Assembly (NCBI GenBank): GCA_910588415.1
Contig: CAJUPK010000065.1
Location: forward strand, 1-12,649
Direction of reading: 5' to 3'
DNA from: an uncultured Oscillospiraceae bacterium
GTDB lineage: Bacteria; Bacillota; Clostridia; Oscillospirales; Acutalibacteraceae
DNA: 12,649 nt
The notes below the pieces were generated by a model, which was not told the DNA's origin, did no database searches, and saw nothing but the letters and a program-made list of their open reading frames with translations. Shown one piece after another: positions 1 to 5,593 of this stretch (position 1 is the stretch's first letter; every line of letters begins with the position of its first letter). A program made the translations under genes and the position numbers.

Positions 1-1575
1 TGGTGGCTCAAAAGAGACCTTACGCGAACCTTCCGGCGCTCCATTGGCGCCGGATTTCTCTACCATTTCCGCATCCAGTTTGAGCCGCAGGGTGTTCTTA
101 TCCCCGGAGAAGCTGAATATAAGTTTCATGTCATCGTCATACAGGTACACAGCCACCAGGAAGGTGTCAAACAACTTAGCTTGGAATCTTTTATCAGTGA
201 TATCCCCTTCTCGAAACACCTCCAGGCCGGCAATCATGTCCTCGCGATTCACCACTATAATGTCGGCCCGTTCAGAGGCAATCTGAGCGGTAAGCTGAGC
301 CTGCCGCTCCTCCACCTCCAGCAGGCGGCTCTTGGTTGTAGGGGTGATGATGCCCTGCTCAATGGCCGTCATGATGTTTTTCGCGGCCCGCTTGGCCTCG
401 GCTAGCTCGTCCTCCAGGATGGAGACGTGGGATTCCTCCTCCTTCTTTCGGAAATACTCCACCGTGCTGTCCGCAATCCACTGGATAATTTCGTCCTGCA
501 AGGCATAATTTTTGATGGCTCTGGCCACCGCTTCTTCTATGACGTCCCTCTGGACGTTCTTTTTATTGCAGGACTTTTCCGTGCGCTTTTTCTGGCAGGC
601 ATAGTAATAATGCTTTTCATTGGTATGGCTGGTGCCGCTCATACCCACCATAGGACTTTTGCATTTGCCGCAGAACAGCTTTCCAGTCAGGATATAGTCG
701 CCGTTCACTCTGTGCCGACCTTGGGGATTCTTTTTCGTTTTCAACACCTCCTGGACTTTGTAAAAGAGCTGGTCGCTGACGATTCGCGGAATGCCGCCCG
801 GCACCCGGATGTCTCCATATATATATGTGCCTGTATAGCGTTCATTGGTGAGCAGAACGTGGAAACTATTCTTTCCCCAGGGATTGCCCCGGGACGTGCG
901 AATATTTCTGGCGTTCAAGTCATTCGCGATATCTACAAATGGCTCCCCACAGGCAACCCGGCTGAAAATCTCCCGGACAATAGCATCCTTTGGCTCGTCC
1001 AGCTCATATTTCAAATCTGGCGTTTTTCGATAGCCAAAGGGCAGCGTCCCGTTAGTAACCATGCAGTTCTCGGCATTGTCCCGCAGGCCCCGCCGGATGT
1101 CTTCGGCCATGTTCTCGCTATAAAACTGGTTGACATTCATCATAGAGCGCAGCGCGAACCGGCCAGCAGCGGTATCGTCAAAATCCTCCTCGGTGTACAG
1201 CACCCGGATGCCCATTTCGTTCAGGCGTTCTTCATTGAGCATGGCCTGAAGCATATTCCGCCCCATGCGGTTGGACTTCCAGGCTACCACATAGCCGAAC
1301 CCGCCCTTTTCGGCGTCCTTCATCATCTTCTGGAAGTTGGGGCGGCGGTCGGTTTTCCCGGAGACAGCCCGGTCAGCGTAGGTTTCCACAATGGTAATGC
1401 CCTCGTCTTTGGCGAACTTTAAGCACTCCTCCACCTGCTGCTCAATGCTGGCGTCCTTCTGGGCGTGGCTGCTGTAGCGGGCATAGATTACGCCTCTTTT
1501 ACTCTCTCCCCCCTGCCCCTTGCGGCCGGAGGGCTTTTTTTGTTTGCATAAGGGCAAGGCCCGTTGCTTAGGCAT
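1..1575 (-). CDS. Large serine recombinase (phage integrase), 3' end outside window
   Basis: Site-specific serine recombinase that would integrate and excise the prophage. The minus-strand frame is open for 525 codons from ATG 1575 to the window edge. The resolvase domain starts near residue 28 with YARYSS, catalytic serine probably S35; further on come DRAVSGKTDRRP and the arginine-rich KSNRMGRN characteristic of the family. A recombinase domain follows (NERYTGTYIYGD region), then a zinc ribbon with C302-x2-C305, C327 and C336, then a charged, probably coiled-coil segment rich in Glu and Lys. That order is typical of large serine integrases of Firmicutes phages. AGGAG lies 9 bases before the ATG. 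It is 30 bases downstream of the membrane protein gene on the same strand, so they are probably co-transcribed. The attachment site would be expected beyond the left edge and is not seen. Confidence 0.95.
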   Translation of the reverse strand, partial: MPKQRALPLCKQKKPSGRKGQGGESKRGVIYARYSSHAQKDASIEQQVEECLKFAKDEGITIVETYADRAVSGKTDRRPNFQKMMKDAEKGGFGYVVAWKSNRMGRNMLQAMLNEERLNEMGIRVLYTEEDFDDTAAGRFALRSMMNVNQFYSENMAEDIRRGLRDNAENCMVTNGTLPFGYRKTPDLKYELDEPKDAIVREIFSRVACGEPFVDIANDLNARNIRTSRGNPWGKNSFHVLLTNERYTGTYIYGDIRVPGGIPRIVSDQLFYKVQEVLKTKKNPQGRHRVNGDYILTGKLFCGKCKSPMVGMSGTSHTNEKHYYYACQKKRTEKSCNKKNVQRDVIEEAVARAIKNYALQDEIIQWIADSTVEYFRKKEEESHVSILEDELAEAKRAAKNIMTAIEQGIITPTTKSRLLEVEERQAQLTAQIASERADIIVVNREDMIAGLEVFREGDITDKRFQAKLFDTFLVAVYLYDDDMKLIFSFSGDKNTLRLKLDAEMVEKSGANGAPEGSRKVSFEPP

Positions 1576-1605
1576 TGGCCAGAGCTCCTTTCAAAGAAAG
1601 AGTTA

Positions 1606-2376
1606 TTAGGCGCGGAGTATTTTTGAAAACTCGTCTGCTGGCAGGCTATTTGCCAAAGACATGATTTCATGTGTCCCAGAATAGCGGGAGATTTTCAAAT
1701 CTGCTTCAAAAGCGGCCCTTGCCTTTGAAGCAGATACAGGGCCCTCGTCATTTTCAGTTATTCTTGTAATTATTGCACTCACATCTCGTTTACAAGCGCC
1801 TTCAGGAATGGACGCCCCCAGTGATTTGGCATATTCCAGTTGCCTCTCTGTTGGGGGCTCAATGGGGAGGACTGTAACCTCAAACGGCCCTATAAATCCT
1901 TTTTCTTCCATCCTCCGACAGGCACTTGCTTCGTCCTTTGCTTCAATATAGCGCTTGTTCTTTCTTTTGGTTTCAGGATTCTTCCCAATCACATCAAAGC
2001 GGGCATAGTTTACAAATCCGCCGGAAGGAGACACATAATTGTCCCAGCTAGCTAACGACATAGCTGAAAGAACGCCAGGAGTTCTTTGACGCGTTTCGTC
2101 TTTATAAACACGATATTCAGCTGAAATGGAAAACGTAACCGGGCCAATATCGCGGCTTGATAGTGACCGAGAATCACTCTTAATCAATTTGGGGGATGTT
2201 GGGACACTGCTTCTATTAGAGTGCTGACCGAGTTGGCGTTGTAGTTCGATTTTCCTCTCGGCATTTTTCAGCGCTTTATCATGTTCTTTTTGGGCTTCTT
2301 CTTTCCTCTTATAATGTACCAATACACCTATAAGTGATGGAATAAGCAGAACCAAAAACAAGATGAATCCCGGCAT
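1606..2376 (-). CDS. Membrane-anchored protein of the lysogeny module, function unknown
   Basis: A 256-residue protein. Residues about 3-20 form a hydrophobic helix (FILFLVLLIPSLIGVLV), followed by a highly charged, probably coiled-coil stretch (about 24-50) and a low-complexity Ser-rich linker. The C-terminal part (from about residue 175) begins PPTERQLEYAKSLGASIPEG; I recall this T-x-x-Q-x-x-Y-A-x-x-L-G-x-x-I-P-x-G pattern as a small helical domain at the ends of varied bacterial and phage proteins, without a firm function. The start is supported by GAGG about 9 bases upstream. It lies between the repressor and the integrase, on their strand, so it should be expressed in the lysogen. Superinfection exclusion at the membrane is a guess from position and topology only. 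The base composition is AT-richer than the early operon. Confidence 0.8.
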   Translation of the reverse strand: MPGFILFLVLLIPSLIGVLVHYKRKEEAQKEHDKALKNAERKIELQRQLGQHSNRSSVPTSPKLIKSDSRSLSSRDIGPVTFSISAEYRVYKDETRQRTPGVLSAMSLASWDNYVSPSGGFVNYARFDVIGKNPETKRKNKRYIEAKDEASACRRMEEKGFIGPFEVTVLPIEPPTERQLEYAKSLGASIPEGACKRDVSAIITRITENDEGPVSASKARAAFEADLKISRYSGTHEIMSLANSLPADEFSKILRA

Positions 2377-2416
2377 TTCCTATGTCCTCACTTCTTCAAA
2401 TAATCTGATAAATCTA

Positions 2417-2803
2417 TCACTTCGCCTCTGCTAGCATTTCTTCTGTAGAGGACGGAAGCGCTCCTCCCGCAGCCAGAAACTTAGCAAAGGTTAGCAGCGA
2501 GTTTTGTTGTATGCTATCTAGGGATGAATAAACATCCACCAATTCTTTTAGTTGTCCAGTAGGCCGAAAAGGGATAGACGCGCTCTTATCGGGAAACCGG
2601 TCTTCATCGCGTCCTAGTAGGTAGTCAATGGAACAACCCAGATAATCTGCAATCAGAACTAAATTTTGTGAAGTTATAAAAGTATCTGGATTCTTTTTCC
2701 ACTTACTAAATAAACTTTGAGAAATGCCAGTTTCTTTTGAAAGTCGATATAATGTCACACCGGATGATTCAATTCTATCTAATACTGTTTGAGCATGAAG
2801 CAC
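2417..2803 (-). CDS. CI-like phage repressor (helix-turn-helix)
   Basis: Probable lysogeny repressor of 128 residues. An N-terminal Cro/CI helix-turn-helix covers roughly residues 7-65: the pattern VTLYRLSKETGISQSLFSKWKK followed by LVLIADYLGCSIDYLLGR is diagnostic of the HTH_3/HTH_26 family. The C-terminal half is short and mostly helical and carries no peptidase domain, so RecA-stimulated self-cleavage is not expected; relief by an antirepressor would fit better. I chose GTG 2803 rather than the in-frame GTG 2812 because the latter overlaps the ribosome site (GAGGTGG), which lies 5 bases before 2803. It is divergent from the Cro-like gene across a control region with a perfect palindrome. 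It is followed after about 40 bases by the membrane protein gene. Confidence 0.88.
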   Translation of the reverse strand: MLHAQTVLDRIESSGVTLYRLSKETGISQSLFSKWKKNPDTFITSQNLVLIADYLGCSIDYLLGRDEDRFPDKSASIPFRPTGQLKELVDVYSSLDSIQQNSLLTFAKFLAAGGALPSSTEEMLAEAK

Positions 2804-2862
2804 AAATACCACCTCAAGAAATTAGTGAAAGCGCTATAATTAACTAAATTTAACCATATCAC

Positions 2863-2891
2863 TTGACTACTTGAAAATTTTCAAGTATAAT
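2863..2891 (+). promoter_or_regulatory. Rightward early promoter (PR-like)
   Basis: TTGACT at 2863-2868 and TATAAT at 2886-2891 are separated by exactly 17 bases, nearly a consensus sigma-70 promoter. It points toward the Cro-like gene and predicts a start near 2898 with a leader of about 140 bases. The spacer is filled by the 20-bp palindrome, so a bound repressor would block RNA polymerase directly. A weak leftward pair (TTGAAA 2884-2879, TGATAT 2861-2856, 17-base spacer) overlaps it and could serve the repressor, with much less support. Confidence 0.8.
2868..2887. promoter_or_regulatory. Probable repressor operator: 20-bp perfect palindrome
   Basis: TACTTGAAAATTTTCAAGTA reads identically on both strands and sits between the -35 and -10 elements of the rightward promoter. 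Extra CTTG/CAAG half-sites occur at 2862, 2893, 2902, 3005 and 3014. The position between divergent repressor and Cro-like genes is the classic place for a lambda-type operator. Which of the two proteins binds is not shown by the sequence. Confidence 0.75.
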
Positions 2892-2892
2892 A

Positions 2893-3018
2893 CAAGCACA
2901 GCTTGACACACAAAACACGAAATAAGGCCAGCCAGGAGGCAAAGCCCTAGAAAGCAGTAAATAGTTTCCAACAACACTATCTTACCTGTTTTAATTGGCG
3001 GTGTCAAGCAAAACTTGA
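2893..3018. repeat. Two CAAG-N5-CTTG sites joined by a 9-bp inverted repeat
   Basis: CAAGCACAGCTTG (2893-2905) and CAAGCAAAACTTG (3005-3017) match at 11 of 13 positions. In addition GCTTGACAC (2901-2909) is the exact reverse complement of GTGTCAAGC (3001-3009). The first site lies at the predicted transcription start and the second directly before the ribosome site of the Cro-like gene. They may be secondary operators, or the arms may pair in the leader RNA. The 90-odd bases between them contain no start codon behind the AGGAGG near 2935, so I see no leader peptide. Confidence 0.4.
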
Positions 3019-3037
3019 AAAAGAGGAGAGGTGCAAC

Positions 3038-3256
3038 ATGGGGTTCAAAGAGGCCAGAGAACGGGCGGGGCTGTCGCCCATGCAGGCGGCTGCAAAGCTG
3101 AAGGTGTCTCTTGCTACAGTATACTACTGGGAATCCGGAGCATACCGGCCAACGGGCAAGCGGCTGCCGGAAATAGCGGAGCTTTACCACTGCTCGGTAG
3201 ACGAGCTGCTGGGGTTGAAGCAAAGGCCGCCAAACCAGCGCGACCGCCCGGCGTAG
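3038..3256 (+). CDS. Cro-like transcriptional regulator (helix-turn-helix)
   Basis: A 72-residue DNA-binding protein, probably the Cro counterpart of the divergent repressor. Almost the entire length is one HTH_3 domain: FKEARERAGLSPMQAAAKLK, then VSLATVYYWESGAYRPTGKR as turn and recognition helix, and LPEIAELYHCSVDELLGL as the final helices. The tail is basic and proline-rich. GAGGAGAGG lies just upstream of ATG 3038. It is the first gene of the rightward early transcript. The small gene at 3286 follows after 29 bases, so the two are probably co-transcribed. Whether it represses or activates cannot be told from the sequence. Confidence 0.88.
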   Translation: MGFKEARERAGLSPMQAAAKLKVSLATVYYWESGAYRPTGKRLPEIAELYHCSVDELLGLKQRPPNQRDRPA

Positions 3257-3285
3257 GGCGCGGCGGGCGAAGGGAGGTGAGCAAG

Positions 3286-3450
3286 ATGGCTGGCACAACG
3301 TATGACGAGCTTGAGCGTCTTGGTGTTTCATGGGATGAAATTGAAAGCCTCGGTATAACCTGGGATGAAATGGAATCCGGTGAAGCCATCACAAAAATAA
3401 AGGAAAGCAGAAGGCGCCCCGCTGAGAAGGAAAGCACCTCTGCTGTGTGA
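3286..3450 (+). CDS. Small acidic protein with LG-x-x-WDE decapeptide repeats
   Basis: A 54-residue protein of unknown function. Residues 12-21 and 22-31 are two consecutive ten-residue units, LGVSWDEIES and LGITWDEMES, preceded by a worn copy ending YDELER. The tail is basic. The ribosome site GGGAGGTGA stands 6 bases before the ATG. The repeats are probably short amphipathic helices joined by a tryptophan turn. Similar tryptophan-acidic repeats are familiar to me from small Firmicutes phage proteins, without an assigned role. One more LGISWDE copy occurs in the 82-residue protein starting at 4401. The end abuts, tail to tail, the leftward gene whose stop is at 3452. Confidence 0.7.
   Translation: MAGTTYDELERLGVSWDEIESLGITWDEMESGEAITKIKESRRRPAEKESTSAV
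3391..3443 (-). terminator. Probable leftward terminator inside the WDE-repeat gene
   Basis: Read leftward, GCAGAGGTGC (3443-3434) can pair with GCGCCTTCTGC (3417-3407) through a slightly bulged stem, followed by a T-rich run TTTCCTTTATTTTTG. This would end the transcript of the leftward gene just past its stop. The loop of about 16 bases is long, so confidence is limited. Confidence 0.35.
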
Positions 3451-3451
3451 A

Positions 3452-3610
3452 TTAATGTTTCTCGTGTTTTTGTCTCTCGTACTCCTCAAAAGCGGCGGCG
3501 ACCGCTTTTGAGATAGTATCCGCTATCCCTTCGTGGGTGACCAAGGGATGTTCTCTATTGACCTTTTCGGCAACGTCTCTAGTTACTTCGCGGATTTTAT
3601 CAATGTCCAT
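3452..3610 (-). CDS. Small leftward phage protein, function unknown
   Basis: A 52-residue protein on the minus strand, opposite to its neighbours. It starts MDIDKIREVTRDVAEKVNRE and ends EEYERQKHEKH, and is predicted to be all helical with charged ends. No motif gives a function. The start at 3610 is supported by AGAGGGGGTG 9 bases upstream. A well-formed extended -10 promoter lies upstream and a possible terminator downstream, so it looks like a single-gene transcription unit. It converges with the WDE-repeat gene with one base between the two stops. A longer frame extends to 3826 upstream but runs across the antirepressor start and lacks a ribosome site. Confidence 0.65.
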   Translation of the reverse strand: MDIDKIREVTRDVAEKVNREHPLVTHEGIADTISKAVAAAFEEYERQKHEKH

Positions 3611-3683
3611 TACAATTTCACCCCCTCTCTGCCCCAGTAAGCGGCGGACGAGCAGACAAGACCACCTCCCTCCTACCGCCCAA

Positions 3684-3713
3684 ATTATACCACAGGGCGG
3701 CACAAGGGAGCAA
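3684..3713 (-). promoter_or_regulatory. Leftward extended -10 promoter
   Basis: On the minus strand TGG-TATAAT (the -10 at 3689-3684) has a perfect hexamer plus the TGn extension; the -35 TTGCTC (3713-3708) is weak at an 18-base spacing. The predicted start near 3677 gives a leader of about 65 bases before ATG 3610. It sits only 40 bases upstream of the antirepressor, pointing away from it. The ten bases ATTATACCAC (plus strand, 3684-3693) recur at 4359-4368. Confidence 0.55.
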
Positions 3714-3728
3714 CAGAAAGGAGACAGA

Positions 3729-4276
3729 ATGAACAGCCTGCAAATTTTCAACAACCCCGAATTCGGGGAAATCCGTACCATCCAGAAGGATGGGGAGCCG
3801 TGGTTTGTCTTAAAGGACGTGTGCAATGTGTTGGATTTGGGAAGCCCTCACAAGGTTGCCGACCGCTTGGAAAACGATGAGAAGGGGCGGACTTTAATTC
3901 CTACCCCTGGTGGGCAGCAAGAGGTATTGTCCATCAACGAATACGGCCTCTACAAGGTGATTTTCCGTTCTGACAAACCTAAAGCAAAACCGTTTGCGAA
4001 TTGGGTCACCCACGAAGTCCTCCCCAGCATCCGCAAGACCGGTGGCTACATTCCCGATTTCCAGTCAGCACCCCTCCAGGCGGAATCCGCCAGCGGCGTG
4101 GCCCAGCTCATTAAGGCCCTGCGGGCACCATGAAGGACAACGAGTAGCCGCCGGAGGCAATCTCCCAGATGGTGCTGATGCTGTGCTTGCAGTTCGGCAT
4201 CCGCCTGCCGGAGGACTTTGTTAGGGTATCCCCCTTTGAGCAGCTGGCCATCCAGGCGGAGCCCGCCGCCACATAA
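3729..4276 (+). pseudogene. Bro-N family antirepressor, broken by a frameshift and an amber codon
   Basis: Phage antirepressors of this class carry an N-terminal Bro-N domain and a variable C-terminal domain, and relieve lysogenic repression. Residues 1-110 are an intact Bro-N domain: FGEIRTIQKDGEPWFVLKDV, a VADRLENDEKG segment, then INEYGLYKVIFRSDKPKAKPF and WVTHEVLPSIRKTGGY. The reading frame stops at TGA 4131-4133 after ALRAP. The neighbouring frame then continues as coding-like sequence (MKDNE, TAG at 4145, PPEAISQMVLMLCLQFG, ending at TAA 4274). Restoring one base near 4126 (GCACC from GCCACC) and reading TAG as CAG gives one continuous protein of about 180 residues. The ribosome site AAAGGAG fits ATG 3729. 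The truncated 134-residue Bro-N product may still be made. Confidence 0.75.
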
Positions 4277-4278
4277 GC

Positions 4279-4318
4279 AAAAAACGCCCCGGCAGGTGCT
4301 AACGACACCCGCCGAGGC
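4279..4318 (-). terminator. Leftward rho-independent terminator
   Basis: The arms 4286-4298 (GCCCCGGCAGGTG) and 4306-4318 (CACCCGCCGAGGC) pair over 13 positions with two mismatches and a seven-base loop. Six A at 4279-4284 become a T run on the minus strand directly after the stem. No T run follows on the plus strand, so it should act only on leftward transcription. Confidence 0.6.
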
Positions 4319-4352
4319 AAGCCGACCTACACTTTTAACGACACAGGCCAGC
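4279..4352 (-). ncRNA. Candidate leftward small RNA downstream of the antirepressor
   Basis: A leftward promoter (4388-4359) and a leftward hairpin terminator (4318-4279) enclose about 70 bases with no reading frame. The predicted transcript starts near 4352, carries a single-stranded 5' part of about 34 bases and ends in a GC-rich hairpin followed by six T. GTGTCGTTA occurs twice in it, once in the 5' part and once across the hairpin loop. It is complementary to the 3' end of the antirepressor transcript and to the leader of the gene at 4401. I cannot match it to a named RNA family. Phage precedents for a small RNA controlling an antirepressor exist (P22 sar, P1 c4). The call is an inference from promoter and terminator geometry. 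Confidence 0.4.
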
Positions 4353-4363
4353 AAGGGTATTAT
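4335..4363 (+). promoter_or_regulatory. Possible rightward promoter of the early operon
   Basis: TTAACG (4335-4340) and TATTAT (4358-4363) are 17 bases apart, matching consensus at four and five of six positions. It would start transcription near 4370, 30 bases before the TTG start at 4401. It overlaps the leftward promoter, so the two could exclude each other. Confidence 0.4.
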
Positions 4364-4388
4364 ACCACGACCTCCTGCTGGCTGGCAA
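4359..4388 (-). promoter_or_regulatory. Leftward extended -10 promoter facing the antirepressor
   Basis: On the minus strand the -35 TTGCCA (4388-4383, five of six) and a perfect TATAAT (4364-4359) with TGG extension are 18 bases apart. It resembles the leftward promoter at 3684-3713 (same TGG-TATAAT, same 18-base spacing, TTGC start of the -35). It has no protein gene downstream, only the terminator hairpin at 4318-4279. Confidence 0.5.
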
Positions 4389-4400
4389 GGAGGAATTTTT

Positions 4401-4649
4401 TTGGAGCGAGAAAAAATTATGGCCGCGCTGTCCAAAGCCTATGAGAACGTCTACGGCGACTGGCAGGCTCTTTCTGAGCTGGCAAAGGAGCTGCTGCATG
4501 ATGGCGAGGACAAGGCCTATCAGGCCATTGCCCGCCGGGCGCGGGGAAAGTCCCACATTCTGGACGGCATCCAATTATCTGCGGCAGCCCTTGGCATCAG
4601 CTGGGACGAGCTGCTGGAATGGACAACCCACAAGGAGGTGCAGCCATGA
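4401..4649 (+). CDS. Small early protein with one LGISWDE motif, function unknown
   Basis: An 82-residue protein, largely helical and charged, first gene of the packed early operon. I chose TTG 4401 because AGGAGG (4388-4393) lies 7 bases before it; the in-frame ATG 4419 is 25 bases away. Residues about 10-50 (LSKAYENVYGDWQALSELAK and on) look like one helical bundle, with a basic ARRARGKSH patch. The C-terminus carries LGISWDELLEW, the same unit repeated in the protein at 3286-3450. It overlaps the next gene by ATGA at 4646-4649, indicating coupled translation. The function is unknown. Confidence 0.75.
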   Translation: MEREKIMAALSKAYENVYGDWQALSELAKELLHDGEDKAYQAIARRARGKSHILDGIQLSAAALGISWDELLEWTTHKEVQP

Positions 4650-4837
4650 ACAACGGGGCCAGGGACACGAACACAATACATATTGACACCACTCTCATTC
4701 CTAACCATGTTCGGGACCAGCTGGCGGCAGCCACAATGGATATGGTGCTGGGTATTTTACGCAAGCCCGGCGGTCGAGAGCTGCTGGACGCCAAAAAGGC
4801 CGAGATTGCCAGGAGAAACGCCAATGTGGCCCGGTAA
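4646..4837 (+). CDS. Small early phage protein, function unknown
   Basis: A 63-residue protein. I chose ATG 4646 because AGGAGGTG stands 6 bases before it and the ATG overlaps the stop of the preceding gene; the in-frame ATG 4619 has no ribosome site. The sequence IDTTLIPNHVRDQLAAATMD followed by MVLGILRKPGGRELLDAKKA and a basic tail suggests three short helices. No motif I can name. Its end overlaps the start of the zinc-finger-like gene at 4824. Confidence 0.75.
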   Translation: MNNGARDTNTIHIDTTLIPNHVRDQLAAATMDMVLGILRKPGGRELLDAKKAEIARRNANVAR

Positions 4838-5027
4838 TATAGAGACCAGAGGCCTGGGGGCGGGCAGCTATCCCAATGCCCCGGACGTACCAGCCCCACC
4901 TCTCTGCCCCGTCTGCGGTGCTGAGAGCGAATGGGTGTACAAGTATAAGCATTTGGAGATTGTGGGCTGTGATGTGTGCCTCTCTCCCACTGACGCTTAC
5001 TCTGAGCAGGAGTGCTACAAAGAATAA
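4824..5027 (+). CDS. Small zinc-ribbon-like protein
   Basis: A 67-residue protein with two CxxC knuckles, CPVCG and CDVCL, about 26 residues apart, enough to bind one zinc ion. Between them lies SEWVYKYKHLEIVG, probably the beta strands of a zinc ribbon, and the end is acidic (SPTDAYSEQECYKE). AGGAG is 8 bases before ATG 4824, inside the end of the preceding gene. Proteins with this CPVC...GCDVC layout are common small early proteins in Clostridia prophages; their role is not known to me. A longer in-frame extension upstream to 4683 is just the shadow of the preceding gene. Confidence 0.72.
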   Translation: MWPGNIETRGLGAGSYPNAPDVPAPPLCPVCGAESEWVYKYKHLEIVGCDVCLSPTDAYSEQECYKE

Positions 5028-5043
5028 TGAAGGGAGCCCAGCT

Positions 5044-5328
5044 ATGCCAAAATTTTACTTTACCTACGGCACCGACCCGTCCTACCCCTTTCAGGGCGGC
5101 TGGACGGAAGTGGAGGCCCCAGACAGGCCCAGCGCCTGTACGGCTTTTAAGATGTATCATCCGGACGCCTCTCCCTTGCACCCCAACTGTGCAGGCATCT
5201 ACAATGAGGAACAGTTCCAGGCAACAGAGATGTATACTAAGGACAATTTCGGGGCCCGTTGTCAGGAGCACATCACCCTCAGCCGGAAGGTACACATCCC
5301 GGAAAGTGAGGCCCCGGATGAAGATTGA
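5044..5328 (+). CDS. Early phage protein, function unknown
   Basis: A 94-residue soluble protein rich in aromatic residues and with conserved-looking cysteines. It begins MPKFYFTYGTDPSYPFQGGW followed by TEVEAPDRPSACTAF and a central HPDASPLHPNCAGIYNEEQF segment. It resembles a compact alpha/beta domain of the sort often seen in Clostridia prophage early operons, but I cannot give a function. GAAGGGAG precedes ATG 5044 at a normal distance. The last codons overlap the start of the membrane protein at 5318. Confidence 0.75.
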   Translation: MPKFYFTYGTDPSYPFQGGWTEVEAPDRPSACTAFKMYHPDASPLHPNCAGIYNEEQFQATEMYTKDNFGARCQEHITLSRKVHIPESEAPDED

Positions 5329-5593
5329 GCGCCGCGAGCCGGTGAGCCTTTTCCGGATGAAACGCAAGCGGCTACTCCGGTGCCATATCCGGCTGGCTGT
5401 TGTAGTCAAATACGCCGCTCTGACGCTGGTCGGAATCCTGCTTTTCAGAACCGGACAGGCCCAGGCCCTTGTAGAGCGGGGATATGAGGCGCTGGGCGGC
5501 GAGGTGTTTGCTCTGCTCCTGCCGGTACTCTACTGGATGGTAGTCCGAGTGGCCAGAGATATCCTGAACATAAAGGAGGGCAAAGGAACATGA
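5318..5593 (+). CDS. Small membrane protein with two predicted helices
   Basis: A 91-residue protein with a strongly basic N-terminus (RMKRKRLLRCHIR, residues 14-26) followed by a hydrophobic helix (VVVKYAALTLVGILLF, about 28-44), a short loop, and a second hydrophobic helix (VFALLLPVLYWMVVRVA, about 64-81). The positive-inside rule places both ends in the cytoplasm. The start at ATG 5318 has GTGAGG upstream; ATG 5357 is a possible shorter start. It overlaps its neighbour on both sides (ATGA at 5590). Size and topology would also fit a holin, but its place in the early operon, far from any lysin, argues against that. Confidence 0.68.
   Translation: MKIERREPVSLFRMKRKRLLRCHIRLAVVVKYAALTLVGILLFRTGQAQALVERGYEALGGEVFALLLPVLYWMVVRVARDILNIKEGKGT

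Noticed and set aside
427..1422. A 331-codon open frame on the plus strand
   Set aside because: It is antisense to the serine recombinase, whose protein has all family motifs; the plus-strand translation has no recognisable domain.
4120..4150. Programmed frameshift or amber read-through in the antirepressor
   Set aside because: There is no slippery heptamer, both a frame change and a stop would have to be bypassed, and no other gene in the window uses in-frame TAG.
4597..5409. A 270-codon minus-strand frame
   Set aside because: It lies across four overlapping plus-strand genes with good ribosome sites, and its translation looks like random sequence.
5318..5593. Holin
   Set aside because: Two membrane helices fit, but it lies in the early operon with no lysin nearby.
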